30,915 nt of DNA from JAZDLR01 sp964540995 (GCA_964540995.1 CAZIOU010000013.1:1-30915); one strand, 5' to 3'; positions 14,688 to 22,308 are shown, numbered from the stretch's first letter. Notes: generated from the letters alone by a model not told the origin. Program-made: numbers and translations.

Positions 14688-15902
14688 ATGTCTCCATTCG
14701 AAAATGCCTGGCAGCAAGTTCAGTCTGCCGCAGCCGTTCTCAAACTTGACCCTGCTCTGATTACCAAATTAGCTCAACCAGATCATATCTGGGAGCAAGA
14801 TTTAAATGTCACCATGGATAATGGTAGTCAGCAGTCGTTCCATGCCTATCGTGTCCAATATAATAATTGGCGTGGTCCTTACAAAGGTGGTATTCGTTAT
14901 CACCAAGCAGCTGACCTGGATGAAGTCAAAGCGCTCGCTCTACTGATGAGTATCAAATGTGCTGTGGCCAATATCCCCTTGGGTGGCGGCAAAGGTGGGG
15001 TAGTGGTAGATCCCAAGAAATTATCCAAGCCCGAGCTAGAGAAATTATCACGCGCTTACATTCAAGCTTTTCATGAACATATTGGTCCGGACAAAGATAT
15101 CCCAGCACCAGATGTCTATACCACGCCAGAAATCATGGCTTGGATGGTAGATGAATATAGCAAGATTGTCGGTACGCCGACACCAGGAGTTATTACGGGT
15201 AAGCCGATCAGTGCTGGTGGTTCTGAAGGTCGTGGTATTGCCACAGCTCAAGGTGGTTATTATATTCTGGAAGCAGTGGCTCAGAAATTAGGTTTGCAAT
15301 CATTATCTATTGCCATCCAAGGATTTGGTAATGCTGGTCTGACCATGGCTGAACTGGCTCATCGTGGTGGACATAAGGTTGTGGCAGTATCTGATTCTTC
15401 TGGCACCATTCATAACCCTGAAGGATTGGACATTCCTGCCTTGGTGGAATACAAGAAATCAACCAAAGAAATTATTGGTTTCACCGGAGCACAAGCGATC
15501 CCTAACGATCAGCTGTGGAGTTTGCCAGTCGATATCTTGATCCCAGCAGCTCTCGATAACCAGATTACTGCTGCCAACGCTGGATCAGTGCAAGCCAAGG
15601 TGATCTTGGAATTAGCCAATGGTCCGGTCAGTCCCGAAGCTGATGATATCCTAGCAGACAAAAATTGTGTCGTTGTGCCCGATGTCTTGGCCAATGCCGG
15701 CGGTGTCGTCGTGTCCTATCTAGAATGGCAACAGAATCTGGCCAACGAGCATTGGTCAGAGGATGATGTCTTGAGTAAGATGAAAGCCTTGTTGCTAGCA
15801 GCCTTAGCTGATCTCTATCATCTATCAGAGACACATCAGATTACCTTACGACGAGCAGCATTCGTATTAGCCTTGCAGAGATTGCAACAAGCAGCCAAAT
15901 AA
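14688..15902 (+). CDS. gdhA: Glutamate dehydrogenase (Glu/Leu/Phe/Val dehydrogenase family)
   Basis: 404 aa, the usual hexameric GDH length. The substrate domain has YKGGIRYH (K66 region), the PLGGGKGG segment with catalytic Lys102, and PAPDVYT with Asp142. The nucleotide domain has QGFGNAG (211-217) and VVAVSDSSG, where Asp236 ends the second strand, a feature more common in NAD-preferring forms. The reaction is reversible oxidative deamination of glutamate to 2-oxoglutarate and ammonia in the cytoplasm. In a small genome this links amino-acid use to ammonia and NAD(P)H balance. Other members of the superfamily act on Leu, Val or Phe, but the length and motifs fit Glu best. Confidence 0.92.
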   Translation: MSPFENAWQQVQSAAAVLKLDPALITKLAQPDHIWEQDLNVTMDNGSQQSFHAYRVQYNNWRGPYKGGIRYHQAADLDEVKALALLMSIKCAVANIPLGGGKGGVVVDPKKLSKPELEKLSRAYIQAFHEHIGPDKDIPAPDVYTTPEIMAWMVDEYSKIVGTPTPGVITGKPISAGGSEGRGIATAQGGYYILEAVAQKLGLQSLSIAIQGFGNAGLTMAELAHRGGHKVVAVSDSSGTIHNPEGLDIPALVEYKKSTKEIIGFTGAQAIPNDQLWSLPVDILIPAALDNQITAANAGSVQAKVILELANGPVSPEADDILADKNCVVVPDVLANAGGVVVSYLEWQQNLANEHWSEDDVLSKMKALLLAALADLYHLSETHQITLRRAAFVLALQRLQQAAK

Positions 15903-15919
15903 TTTCTCCTACCAATTAT

Positions 15920-15944
15920 AAGAAGAGCTGTTAAGGCTCTTCTT
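15920..15944 (+). terminator. Probable terminator after gdhA
   Basis: AAGAAGAGC (15920-15928) pairs perfectly with GCTCTTCTT (15936-15944) around a 7-nt loop. The tail is only moderately T-rich (TGATTATG). Confidence 0.65.
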
Positions 15945-15953
15945 TGATTATGT

Positions 15954-15959
15954 TATACT
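15954..15959 (+). promoter_or_regulatory. -10 box TATACT for a leaderless transcript
   Basis: TATACT ends 6 nt before the ATG at 15966. A TTAAGG at 15931-15936 sits 17 nt upstream in the -35 position. No SD. Confidence 0.55.
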
Positions 15960-15965
15960 TAGTAC

Positions 15966-17372
15966 ATGGTAGAAAAAAGTCGCCCCGACAAACGCAAGCA
16001 TTTTCCTGAGGTCTTGCCTCTGCGTAAGTTAATGGGACCCAGCTTCTTGATGTTGGCGTTGGGTTTTGGTTCTGGTGAGGTTATCTTATGGCCTTACCTA
16101 AGTTCTAATTATGGTTTGGGGATTGCTTGGGGTGCTCTGCTGGGTATTAGTTTTCAATTTTTCATCAACATGGAGATTGAGCGGTATGCGCTAGCTAAGG
16201 GTGAAAGTGTCTTCGTGGGAATTCATAAATTATTTCCTTGGTCGGTCTATTGGTTTATTATCTCCACCTTTGTTGGTTTCGGTTTGCCCGGCATCATCGC
16301 GGCCTCGGCGCAAGTTCTGGCGGCTACCTTTGGGTGGGGAGAGTATCGCTGGATTGGAGCCATACTGCTGATCGTTATCGGACTCATCGTTTCACTTGGT
16401 AGGACAGTATACGGTACATTGGAGCGGCTGACGCGTTTGATTATTGCCGTAGCTATACCGTTTATAATTTTCTTAGCTTTCTTCTTGACCAGTTGGGCTG
16501 ACTGGTCAGCTTTGTTTGCCGGCCTAGTCGGTATTGGCTCTGATTATCGTTGGGTGGCCCCAGGGATGAGTTTGGCAGCGTTTTTTGCTGCCTTTGCCTA
16601 CTCTGGTGCTGGTGGTAATCTCAACTTGAGTCAATCAATCTATGTCAAAGAAAAGGGCTATGGCATGGGTATTCATGCCCAGAAGATTGGTAGTTTGTTC
16701 CACAGTCATCAGCAGCAAGAAGTTCGTCTGGCGGGACATGATTTCATCGCTTCAGAAGAGAATCATCGCAAGTTCAATCAATGGTGGAAGCAAATCAATT
16801 TGGAACATGGGATTATCTTTTGGTTTTTGGGCTTCCTGGGGATTGCTCTACTTATGGTCTTGGCCCATGCTACCACTTCGGGGTTGGCCAATAATGGAGA
16901 AGGGATACAGTTTGTCATCAATGAAGGCGTTGCTATGTCCGAGCGGCTAGGAGCAGTGGCTGGCGTTGCCTTTTTATTAGTTGTCTCTATCATGTTATTT
17001 CAGACGCAGTTAGGAGTGACCGATTCTACGTCTCGGATCATGGCGGAGAATGTGGCCTTGCGAATGCTCAAGAAAGGTCAGAAGACGATCAATTTGGCCC
17101 AGCTGTACTATTTCTTTGTCTGGTCACAAATTATCTTTGGTATTGTTCTCTTTACGTTCAACATTGCTGAACCGCGATTCTTGATTATCCTGGGAGCGGT
17201 GATCAATGCGGTGGCTATGTTCGTGCATATTGGTTTGGTCAATTGGACGAACTATCGTCTATTGCCTCGAGCAGTACAACCACGTCTCTGGCGCCGCTTG
17301 GTGATGCTACTGATATTCTTATTTTTTGGCTTTTTCAGTGCTTTTACCTTGTCGCAATATGCTCCTTGGTAA
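15966..17372 (+). CDS. Nramp-related membrane transporter lacking the canonical metal-binding motif
   Basis: 468 aa with about 11 hydrophobic segments and a hydrophilic insertion (about 225-270, HSHQQQEVRLAGHDFIASEE). The overall layout (MGPSFLMLALGFGSGEVILW at the first helix, then long paired helices) matches the Nramp/LeuT-fold family. In metal-transporting Nramps the first helix has D-P-G-N; here the same place reads G-S-G-E (GFGSGEVI). The sixth helix has AYSGAGGNLNLS instead of the M-P-H motif. The protein therefore belongs to an Nramp-like branch whose substrate may not be Mn or Fe. It may use proton or sodium gradients (inference). The gene has its own leaderless promoter; trpS follows after 39 nt. 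Confidence 0.7.
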   Translation: MVEKSRPDKRKHFPEVLPLRKLMGPSFLMLALGFGSGEVILWPYLSSNYGLGIAWGALLGISFQFFINMEIERYALAKGESVFVGIHKLFPWSVYWFIISTFVGFGLPGIIAASAQVLAATFGWGEYRWIGAILLIVIGLIVSLGRTVYGTLERLTRLIIAVAIPFIIFLAFFLTSWADWSALFAGLVGIGSDYRWVAPGMSLAAFFAAFAYSGAGGNLNLSQSIYVKEKGYGMGIHAQKIGSLFHSHQQQEVRLAGHDFIASEENHRKFNQWWKQINLEHGIIFWFLGFLGIALLMVLAHATTSGLANNGEGIQFVINEGVAMSERLGAVAGVAFLLVVSIMLFQTQLGVTDSTSRIMAENVALRMLKKGQKTINLAQLYYFFVWSQIIFGIVLFTFNIAEPRFLIILGAVINAVAMFVHIGLVNWTNYRLLPRAVQPRLWRRLVMLLIFLFFGFFSAFTLSQYAPW

Positions 17373-17374
17373 GC

Positions 17375-17403
17375 TTGGCAGATAGCTGGAGATAGGTTAT
17401 TAT
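17375..17403 (+). promoter_or_regulatory. Promoter TTGGCA-17-TATTAT for trpS
   Basis: TTGGCA (17375-17380), exactly 17 nt, TATTAT (17398-17403), 8 nt before the ATG at 17412. No SD, so the mRNA should be leaderless. Confidence 0.75.
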
Positions 17404-17411
17404 TGCTGCAT

Positions 17412-18413
17412 ATGAGTAAGCCAATAGTACTGACGGGCGATCGTCCCACGGGCAAATTGCACCTGGGGCATTTCGTCGGTTCCTTGCAACAACGTCTTGA
17501 ATTACAGAAGACCCATGAGCAATTTGTCATGATCGCTGATGTGCAGGCGTTGACTGACAATTTTGAGAATCCGCAGAAGGTACATGACAATGTCTTGCAA
17601 GTCGCACTAGATTATCTGGCGGTCGGTATCGACCCATCGGAAACTACCATTTTTATCCAATCGCAGATCCCAGAGATTTCCGAGTTGGCGTTGTATTTTT
17701 TAAACTTAGTCACTGTGGCCAGACTACAACGAAACCCAACGGTGAAATCAGAAATGAAAGAGAAAGGTTTCGGTGCCAATGTTCCGGCAGGATTTCTGGT
17801 TTATCCGGTCAGTCAAGCGGCTGATATTTTGTCTGTGCGAGCTGACCTGGTGCCAGTAGGGGAAGATCAGTATCCTATGATCGAGCAGACCAATGAAATT
17901 GTACGACGCTTCAATAGTCTCTACGGCAAGGTATTCAATGAAGTGCAAGCTGGTAAGGCGGCTATTTCCCGTTTACCTGGATTAGACGGTAAGGCCAAGA
18001 TGAGTAAATCTTTGAACAATGCAATTTATCTAGCTGATTCACGCAAAGAGTTGGAAACCAAAGTAATGAAAATGTTTACCGATCCCAATCATATTAAAGC
18101 CGATGACCCAGGACAAGTCGAGGGTAATACTGTCTTCACTTATCTACGGGCTTTCGCTCCTGATCAGGCAGAGATTCATGAGCTAGAGAAAATGTATAAG
18201 AAAGGCGGACTAGGGGATGTAGTGTTGAAACGTAAATTAATCGAAATATTGGATCAGATGTTGATGCCAATTCGTTTGAGCCGAGCTTCATGGGAGAAGC
18301 ATCCTGACCGCGTTATGAAAATAGTACAAGACGGTACGGATAAAGTTCGGTTGCGCGTACAGGAGACACTGTTAGAAGTTCGTAAAGGAATGAAGATAGA
18401 GTATTTCCACTAA
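17412..18413 (+). CDS. trpS: Tryptophan-tRNA ligase
   Basis: 333 aa from the ATG at 17412; the TTG at 17403 lies inside the -10 box and is rejected. Class I signatures are present: HLGH (17-20, the HIGH motif) in TGDRPTGKLHLGHFVGS, and KMSKS at 196-200. The segment MIADVQALTDN and the GEDQYPMIEQTNEI helix are typical of bacterial TrpRS. It charges tRNA-Trp with tryptophan in the cytoplasm. The gene is transcribed alone from a strong promoter and ends at a perfect bidirectional terminator facing the secreted-protein operon. Length and motif order are normal and nothing appears broken. Confidence 0.96.
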   Translation: MSKPIVLTGDRPTGKLHLGHFVGSLQQRLELQKTHEQFVMIADVQALTDNFENPQKVHDNVLQVALDYLAVGIDPSETTIFIQSQIPEISELALYFLNLVTVARLQRNPTVKSEMKEKGFGANVPAGFLVYPVSQAADILSVRADLVPVGEDQYPMIEQTNEIVRRFNSLYGKVFNEVQAGKAAISRLPGLDGKAKMSKSLNNAIYLADSRKELETKVMKMFTDPNHIKADDPGQVEGNTVFTYLRAFAPDQAEIHELEKMYKKGGLGDVVLKRKLIEILDQMLMPIRLSRASWEKHPDRVMKIVQDGTDKVRLRVQETLLEVRKGMKIEYFH

Positions 18414-18428
18414 ATAATATAATAAATA

Positions 18429-18459
18429 AGCCCCATCACGCGCGAGTGATGGGGCTTTT
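18429..18459. terminator. Bidirectional terminator between trpS and the secreted-protein operon
   Basis: Perfect 11-bp stem AGCCCCATCAC (18429-18439) / GTGATGGGGCT (18446-18456). T-rich sequence follows on both strands (TTTTA on plus; TATTTATT on minus). Confidence 0.9.
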
Positions 18460-18477
18460 AGGTTGACTTCATTGCTT

Positions 18478-18492
18478 GCATCCCCCCGATGC
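18478..18492 (-). other. G-loop mini-hairpin at the 3' end of the secreted-protein operon (copy 1)
   Basis: On the minus strand GCATC-GGGGG-GATGC, 22 nt after the stop of the transglutaminase-like gene and 21 nt before the terminator stem. An identical 15-nt element occurs at 20917-20931 in the same relative place. Confidence 0.6.
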
Positions 18493-18514
18493 AGAGCGTT
18501 GAGTGGCACAGATG

Positions 18515-19912
18515 TTAGTCAGTGATGACGAACTTCCTAGACACGACTTGTTTTCCTTCGTCGAAGCTGACTCGGAGGTAGTAGACACCACTCTTGACGC
18601 CGTTTGGTGTCCAGAGGATGTAGTTGTACCCCGATTGACGCGCTTCGTCGATGACGGTAGTTACGAGTTGTCCGGCTACCGTGAATACTTGAGCAGTAAC
18701 CCGCTTGGCATCCTTCTCTAGATAGAGTTGGGTCTGAATCCAACGACGTGCCGGATTGGGAGAGACCACGAGGGTGTTCTGTTTGTTGGTATCCAGGAAG
18801 GGATCCTCGGGCACTCCGGTGACCGGAAAGCCGTCCGAAAGAGGAGCGAGATCACTGTTATTGATCCAGTGAGCTAAGAACCAGGTGTTCGGGTAGGGGT
18901 TCCTCAGTTTCTTGAAGACGTAGGAGCCGTCACTACACGAACCGGTGACACTAGTCGAGTAGTTAGCAGTTGGAGGAAAGTCGCCTTCGTAGGTGTATTC
19001 CCAGAAGGCACAGCCATCTGACTCGTCTTCGAAGATACCTTCGTTGATGCGTGAGATGGTCGCGAAACCTTGAGTGCCGTGATAAACATCGAACGGCACC
19101 CACTGGGTACCATCGTCTACGACACTCCAGGCGTGAGCGCCATTGAGTGTAGACATTCGTATAGATCCGCGTTCCGTCGGGAAGCTGATATTCTTGGCCA
19201 AAGTGTGACCAAGAGCTATCCCGACTCCGAATCGGCTACTCAAGCTGACCAGGCCAGACTTGAATAGATTAGTGAAACCACCACAGCCACCATAGCGATT
19301 ATTCCACACTGTAGTGGCATCGCTTTGATCGAACGTCAGGCTGTTACTGGGGTCACGGGTAATATTCTGATACATCCAACAGGACCACCGTTCAGCGATG
19401 CCGATATTCCCACTAGGAGTTCCTGGCACCACGTTATCGACGATCGTCTGCATGGTCGCATCGAGACCTGGCAGGTTGTTAGGACTACGAATCGTACCTC
19501 GATACCACGGCGCGTTGGCACCACGTGCTAGGTCGGTTCTGATGCCGGAGAGTTGCTCCGTCACAGTGGCGTTAGCGCTGGTTATCATCCCGACGGTTTG
19601 GTAACTCCGAGCCCCGAAGTCAATCCAGACTCCAGGAATATACTCATAGAGGTGCGCCGGAGGATTGGTCGGGGTCGTGCTGATCGATCCGCTGACACCA
19701 GACTGTGACCAGATGGTCGAGTAACTGGTGTTGACCGGCTTGGGTATGTAGACCCATAAGCTGCCGGTCGTGAAGGGGATCTGCAACGAGCGAGTGATGG
19801 CGATGCTATTGCTGCTGACGTCCGCTCCGAGTGTACCGACTTCCACCGTGGCTGCCGTTGCGAGTCGGTTCAGACTGATAAGCAGCGCCAAGCCGATCAG
19901 AAGTTGTTTCAT
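18515..19912 (-). CDS. Secreted transglutaminase-like protein with C-terminal T9SS/FlgD-like sorting domain
   Basis: 465 aa from the ATG at 19912. The signal peptide is KQLLIGLALLISLNRLATA (about 1-22). The middle holds a transglutaminase-like core: Cys210 in YGGCGGFTNLF, His260 in NGAHAWSVV and Asp275 in WVPFDVYHG, the expected Cys-His-Asp order. A preceding domain (about 25-190) is beta-rich and unassigned. The last ~84 residues (382-465) read like a T9SS type A / FlgD-Ig sorting domain: SPNPARRW, AQVFTVAGQLV, TPNGVKSGVYYLRVSF and a basic SRKFVITD end. Transglutaminase-like folds act as protein cross-linkers or cysteine proteases. Such a tail is known in outer-membrane secretion systems and is odd in this context. 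It is the last gene of a three-gene operon, 4 nt after the preceding stop. Confidence 0.75.
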   Translation of the reverse strand: MKQLLIGLALLISLNRLATAATVEVGTLGADVSSNSIAITRSLQIPFTTGSLWVYIPKPVNTSYSTIWSQSGVSGSISTTPTNPPAHLYEYIPGVWIDFGARSYQTVGMITSANATVTEQLSGIRTDLARGANAPWYRGTIRSPNNLPGLDATMQTIVDNVVPGTPSGNIGIAERWSCWMYQNITRDPSNSLTFDQSDATTVWNNRYGGCGGFTNLFKSGLVSLSSRFGVGIALGHTLAKNISFPTERGSIRMSTLNGAHAWSVVDDGTQWVPFDVYHGTQGFATISRINEGIFEDESDGCAFWEYTYEGDFPPTANYSTSVTGSCSDGSYVFKKLRNPYPNTWFLAHWINNSDLAPLSDGFPVTGVPEDPFLDTNKQNTLVVSPNPARRWIQTQLYLEKDAKRVTAQVFTVAGQLVTTVIDEARQSGYNYILWTPNGVKSGVYYLRVSFDEGKQVVSRKFVITD

Positions 19913-19916
19913 TGGA

Positions 19917-20405
19917 CTACTCAAGCCAGATGGGACGACGCAGAAGCATAGTTCCATTGGCGTCTACCAGATTAAGATGCTTCATGCCCTTATTCCGGTA
20001 GCTATCGACATGGACGATGATCTTCCCATCCTTCCCCACAGGGATGACGCCGAAAGCACAGCGGTCGAAAAGTTCGACATACTGCAAGCCTTGGAGCCCT
20101 TTCTGGATAGAATTCCAGCTGGACGGCGCAAAGGTATTGAGCATGGCATCGACCTTCACGCTGTCTTCCGGGTTGGGCGTCAAGAACATGTACACCAGGC
20201 TGTCAGCCGCCGTCATCTGCATCAGATTGGCTTCCAGATGTTGTGACGGGTAAGCGATAGAGCTTCCGGCGTAATTAGTTGCCCACTTCAGGGGCTTCCC
20301 GGTCGTCGGGCTCACCTTGGCGGGCTCAACTTGGAGCCTGCTCGGGTTACCGCTAGCACACAGTGCCAACGACAACACCAGCAGAACAAAAGTTGTGAGA
20401 CGCAT
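19917..20405 (-). CDS. Secreted protein of unknown function
   Basis: 162 aa. Signal peptide (about 1-19, FVLLVLSLALCASG; the Cys is not in a clear lipobox). The mature part is mixed alpha/beta with two Cys at most and ends in strands GKIIVHVDSYR and ANGTMLLRRPIWLE. A strong SD (AAAGGAG) lies 6-7 nt before the start, and the gene begins 14 nt after the stop of the small Pro-rich gene. It ends 4 nt before the transglutaminase-like gene. No family recognised. Co-expression suggests a joint extracellular role with the transglutaminase-like protein, as substrate, inhibitor or partner (inference). Confidence 0.7.
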   Translation of the reverse strand: MRLTTFVLLVLSLALCASGNPSRLQVEPAKVSPTTGKPLKWATNYAGSSIAYPSQHLEANLMQMTAADSLVYMFLTPNPEDSVKVDAMLNTFAPSSWNSIQKGLQGLQYVELFDRCAFGVIPVGKDGKIIVHVDSYRNKGMKHLNLVDANGTMLLRRPIWLE

Positions 20406-20419
20406 GTTAGCTCCTTTGA

Positions 20420-20725
20420 TTAACGATTCGGCGTAGGGGGCGGCGGAGGTGTCGGGTCACCGTGACCCGAACCAACGTTGCCGAACTGGACTTTGATCTT
20501 GCTCCAGGAGGAATTTCCTCCTGCAGGATTCTTCGGTCTGGTCGGCGGATCCGGCGGAGTCATGATGATTTCGACCCACGCCACGAAATTACTGGTCCAG
20601 GTTCCGACCCACGCCACAGGATTGATGGTGAAGGAGGGTCCGGCGATCCGTGGTGACGCTTGAGCTGGTTGGCTGGCCAAAGAAAGGGCCAACAGAACCA
20701 GTACGAACAGCAGAAGACGCTTCAT
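20420..20725 (-). CDS. Small secreted proline-rich protein
   Basis: 101 aa from the ATG at 20725, with GAAAGG about 7 nt upstream; the longer frame to 20779 would read into the conserved leader. Signal peptide about 1-23 (LLLFVLVLLALSLASQPAQA). The mature protein is about 78 residues: an aromatic segment (FTINPVAWVGTW, NFVAWVEIIM) and then a Pro/Gly/Asn-rich tail ending PPPPPTPNR. There is no Cys in the mature part. It is the first gene of the operon and lies directly behind leader A. It could be a surface or wall-spanning peptide or a secreted effector, but no function is recognised. Confidence 0.65.
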   Translation of the reverse strand: MKRLLLFVLVLLALSLASQPAQASPRIAGPSFTINPVAWVGTWTSNFVAWVEIIMTPPDPPTRPKNPAGGNSSWSKIKVQFGNVGSGHGDPTPPPPPTPNR

Positions 20726-20742
20726 ATCGTGCCTTTCTAAAA

Positions 20743-20856
20743 TGCGGATATTTTCAAAGAACTGCCAAATACAGGCCATTTGCCTCTATTGGTCAGTAGG
20801 GTTTCCGCTACCCTGACTGATGATTATAGCCTGCCTAGTATGTTAGTTTTTGTCAA
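20743..20856 (-). promoter_or_regulatory. Promoter and conserved leader A of the secreted-protein operon
   Basis: On the minus strand TTGACA (20856-20851) is followed after 22 nt by TATAAT (20828-20823). At 17 nt the hexamer is CAGGCT, which keeps the key A and T of a -10. Then comes an inverted repeat TCAGT...ACTGA (20820-20793) enclosing AGGGT/ACCCT with loop AGCGGAA, and a second small hairpin CAAAT/ATTTG. Nearly the same order and spacing recurs in leader B at 22074-22184, with compensating changes in the stem. Confidence 0.7.
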
Positions 20857-20863
20857 GTTTAGA

Positions 20864-20898
20864 AAAGCCCTCTGAACCAGGTTGGTTCAGAGGGCTTT
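20864..20898 (-). terminator. Intrinsic terminator of the polytopic membrane protein gene
   Basis: Perfect 16-bp stem AAAGCCCTCTGAACCA (20864-20879) / 20883-20898 with a 3-nt loop. The minus strand continues TTTTCTAAAC. The next promoter's TTGACA starts only 8 nt further on. Confidence 0.92.
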
Positions 20899-20916
20899 AT
20901 GATATAACGGGCATTA

Positions 20917-20931
20917 GCATCCCCCCGATGC
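20917..20931 (-). other. G-loop mini-hairpin at the 3' end of the membrane protein gene (copy 2)
   Basis: GCATC-GGGGG-GATGC on the minus strand, 43 nt after the stop at 20975 and 18 nt before the terminator stem. Identical to the copy at 18478-18492. Confidence 0.6.
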
Positions 20932-20974
20932 CGTTGTAAATCGTTAGAGGTTGGTAGAGGTGTGCGAACGAAGC

Positions 20975-22054
20975 CTAGTTGGCACCGCTCCGTCCACCCC
21001 CGTTGCTTGATATTTCCTCTGCCAAGTCGTATGCGCAGACAAGCGCGCATGCCCCTGCCAGGACCTTGCCGGCGATTTCCACGCCTCCAGCCCAGGGATT
21101 GGGGACAATTTTGTGGATGTACCCTGCCATTGTCCCCAGGGTAGCTGCCATGGCGCCGCAGCTAGCGACAGCTGCTCGTGCCTGGCTTCGAGTGACACTG
21201 CCTTCCAGTTCGATTGAGTGAATCCAGCCCGGCGAATACGTCAGCGATACCGCTTGACGGTTGGCCGTGCAGAGTACACCAGTGGCCAACGGGCGCATGA
21301 ATTCAACTGCGGCATACACAGCCTGGCGCTTCATCGACGAGTCGATGTTGAGCGTCGACCGCTCACCGTTGATAGTACGGGTCATAGTGGAGCGCGTGGT
21401 ACCGTCGGTACTGATCCACGTTTCCACCGTCAGTTCCTGATTGTTGCCAGTACCGGTGACCAGATAGTGCTGATCACCATTGTCGGTCCAGTCCATCGTC
21501 TCGCTGTAGGCGAAGGATGAGCCGAGCGCATTGGACAGTTCGACGCTCTGCTTGAACCCCTTATCGCTGGAAGCGATCAGGTGATTCATGGTGTAGGTGT
21601 TGCCGTTCATCGTCACGGTGGCGTTTCCACCGTTGGAAATTGCCTGTGCACTGGTTACGACGATCGGGCCGTAGCTAGTGTTGATCGTCATACTCGCCGT
21701 CGGTTCCGTCGGCCGCTGCGAGCAGCTGGTGACCGTCAGCGCCAGTATTCCCAGCATCAGAATACAGGTGGCGACACGAACAAAGGTCAGCAGAGCTCCG
21801 CCTTTTTCTTCGCCACGGCGAGCCTTGATACCGAGAACGATACCGGCTGCCGTGAAGAGAAGCAGTGTGATACAGGTGGCCATGGGCGCCACTTCGTGCC
21901 AGATCCCCTGATGCTTGCTGGCCAGGAAGCCGATAAGCAGGGTAGGCCCGCTGGCTTCCAAGATGGCGCCTCCGACGTCCCTGAATTTCAGGGCACGGAG
22001 GAGGAGACCGACTGCCACCAGGGCAGCTCCGAGGTACAGCAGAAACTGAGCCAT
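20975..22054 (-). CDS. Polytopic membrane protein with large extracellular beta domain, unknown function
   Basis: 359 aa from the ATG at 22054, chosen because AAGGAG lies 7 nt upstream. Four N-terminal hydrophobic helices are seen (about 3-21, 27-46, 54-76, 87-110). The last ends in ALTVTSCSQRPTEP, where the chain leaves the membrane. A Ser/Thr/Asn-rich beta domain follows (about 115-270, MTINTSYGPIVVTS, NGGNATVTMNGNTYTMN, STMTRTINGERS). The C-terminus has two Ala/Cys/Gly-rich hydrophobic stretches (ASCGAMAATLGTMAG, VLAGACALVCAYDL), possibly membrane-inserting. No family recognised. It has its own copy of the promoter/leader used by the neighbouring secreted operon, so the two units are probably regulated together. 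Confidence 0.65.
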   Translation of the reverse strand: MAQFLLYLGAALVAVGLLLRALKFRDVGGAILEASGPTLLIGFLASKHQGIWHEVAPMATCITLLLFTAAGIVLGIKARRGEEKGGALLTFVRVATCILMLGILALTVTSCSQRPTEPTASMTINTSYGPIVVTSAQAISNGGNATVTMNGNTYTMNHLIASSDKGFKQSVELSNALGSSFAYSETMDWTDNGDQHYLVTGTGNNQELTVETWISTDGTTRSTMTRTINGERSTLNIDSSMKRQAVYAAVEFMRPLATGVLCTANRQAVSLTYSPGWIHSIELEGSVTRSQARAAVASCGAMAATLGTMAGYIHKIVPNPWAGGVEIAGKVLAGACALVCAYDLAEEISSNGGGRSGAN

Positions 22055-22073
22055 TGCACTCTCCTTGATTTGC

Positions 22074-22184
22074 TGCGGATGAAAAGAACTGCGCAAATAC
22101 AGGCTATTTACCAGTATTTGTCAGTGGGGGTTCCGCAACCCATACTGATATCTATACCCTGCCAAATTAAAGTATTTTTGTCAA
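22074..22184 (-). promoter_or_regulatory. Promoter and conserved leader B of the membrane protein gene
   Basis: Minus strand: TTGACA (22184-22179), 22 nt, TATAGA (22156-22151); CAGGGT stands at the 17-nt position. The inverted repeat TCAGT...ACTGA (22148-22121) encloses GGGTT/AACCC with loop GCGG. CTGTATTTG and CAGTTCTTT then match leader A, and ATCCGCA precedes the SD. Length differs from leader A by only a few bases. Confidence 0.7.
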
Positions 22185-22198
22185 GTTTTTACCTACCC

Positions 22199-22226
22199 TT
22201 GACAAATCTTATAAATAGTGTATTAT
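22199..22226 (+). promoter_or_regulatory. Promoter TTGACA-16-TATTAT, divergent from leader B
   Basis: TTGACA (22199-22204) and TATTAT (22221-22226). Only 14 bp separate the two TTGACA boxes on opposite strands, so one regulator could control both units. The leader to the GTG at 22309 is about 75 nt. Confidence 0.75.
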
Positions 22227-22308
22227 TATGGATTAATCGTTATTTGTAAACCGGCGGTGCAGCTGCATCGCTCTGATGAAGAAGACCCCCCAACAAGGAG
22301 GCAATTCA

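Noticed and set aside
19770..20246. 158-aa plus-strand frame opposite the secreted operon
   Set aside because: Antisense shadow across the junction of two minus-strand genes that have signal peptides and tight spacing.
21581..22249. 222-aa open frame on the plus strand opposite the membrane protein gene
   Set aside because: It is the antisense shadow of a GC-rich gene that has a signal/membrane region, SD, promoter and terminator. The plus frame has no SD and reads as low-complexity Arg/Gln/Gly sequence.
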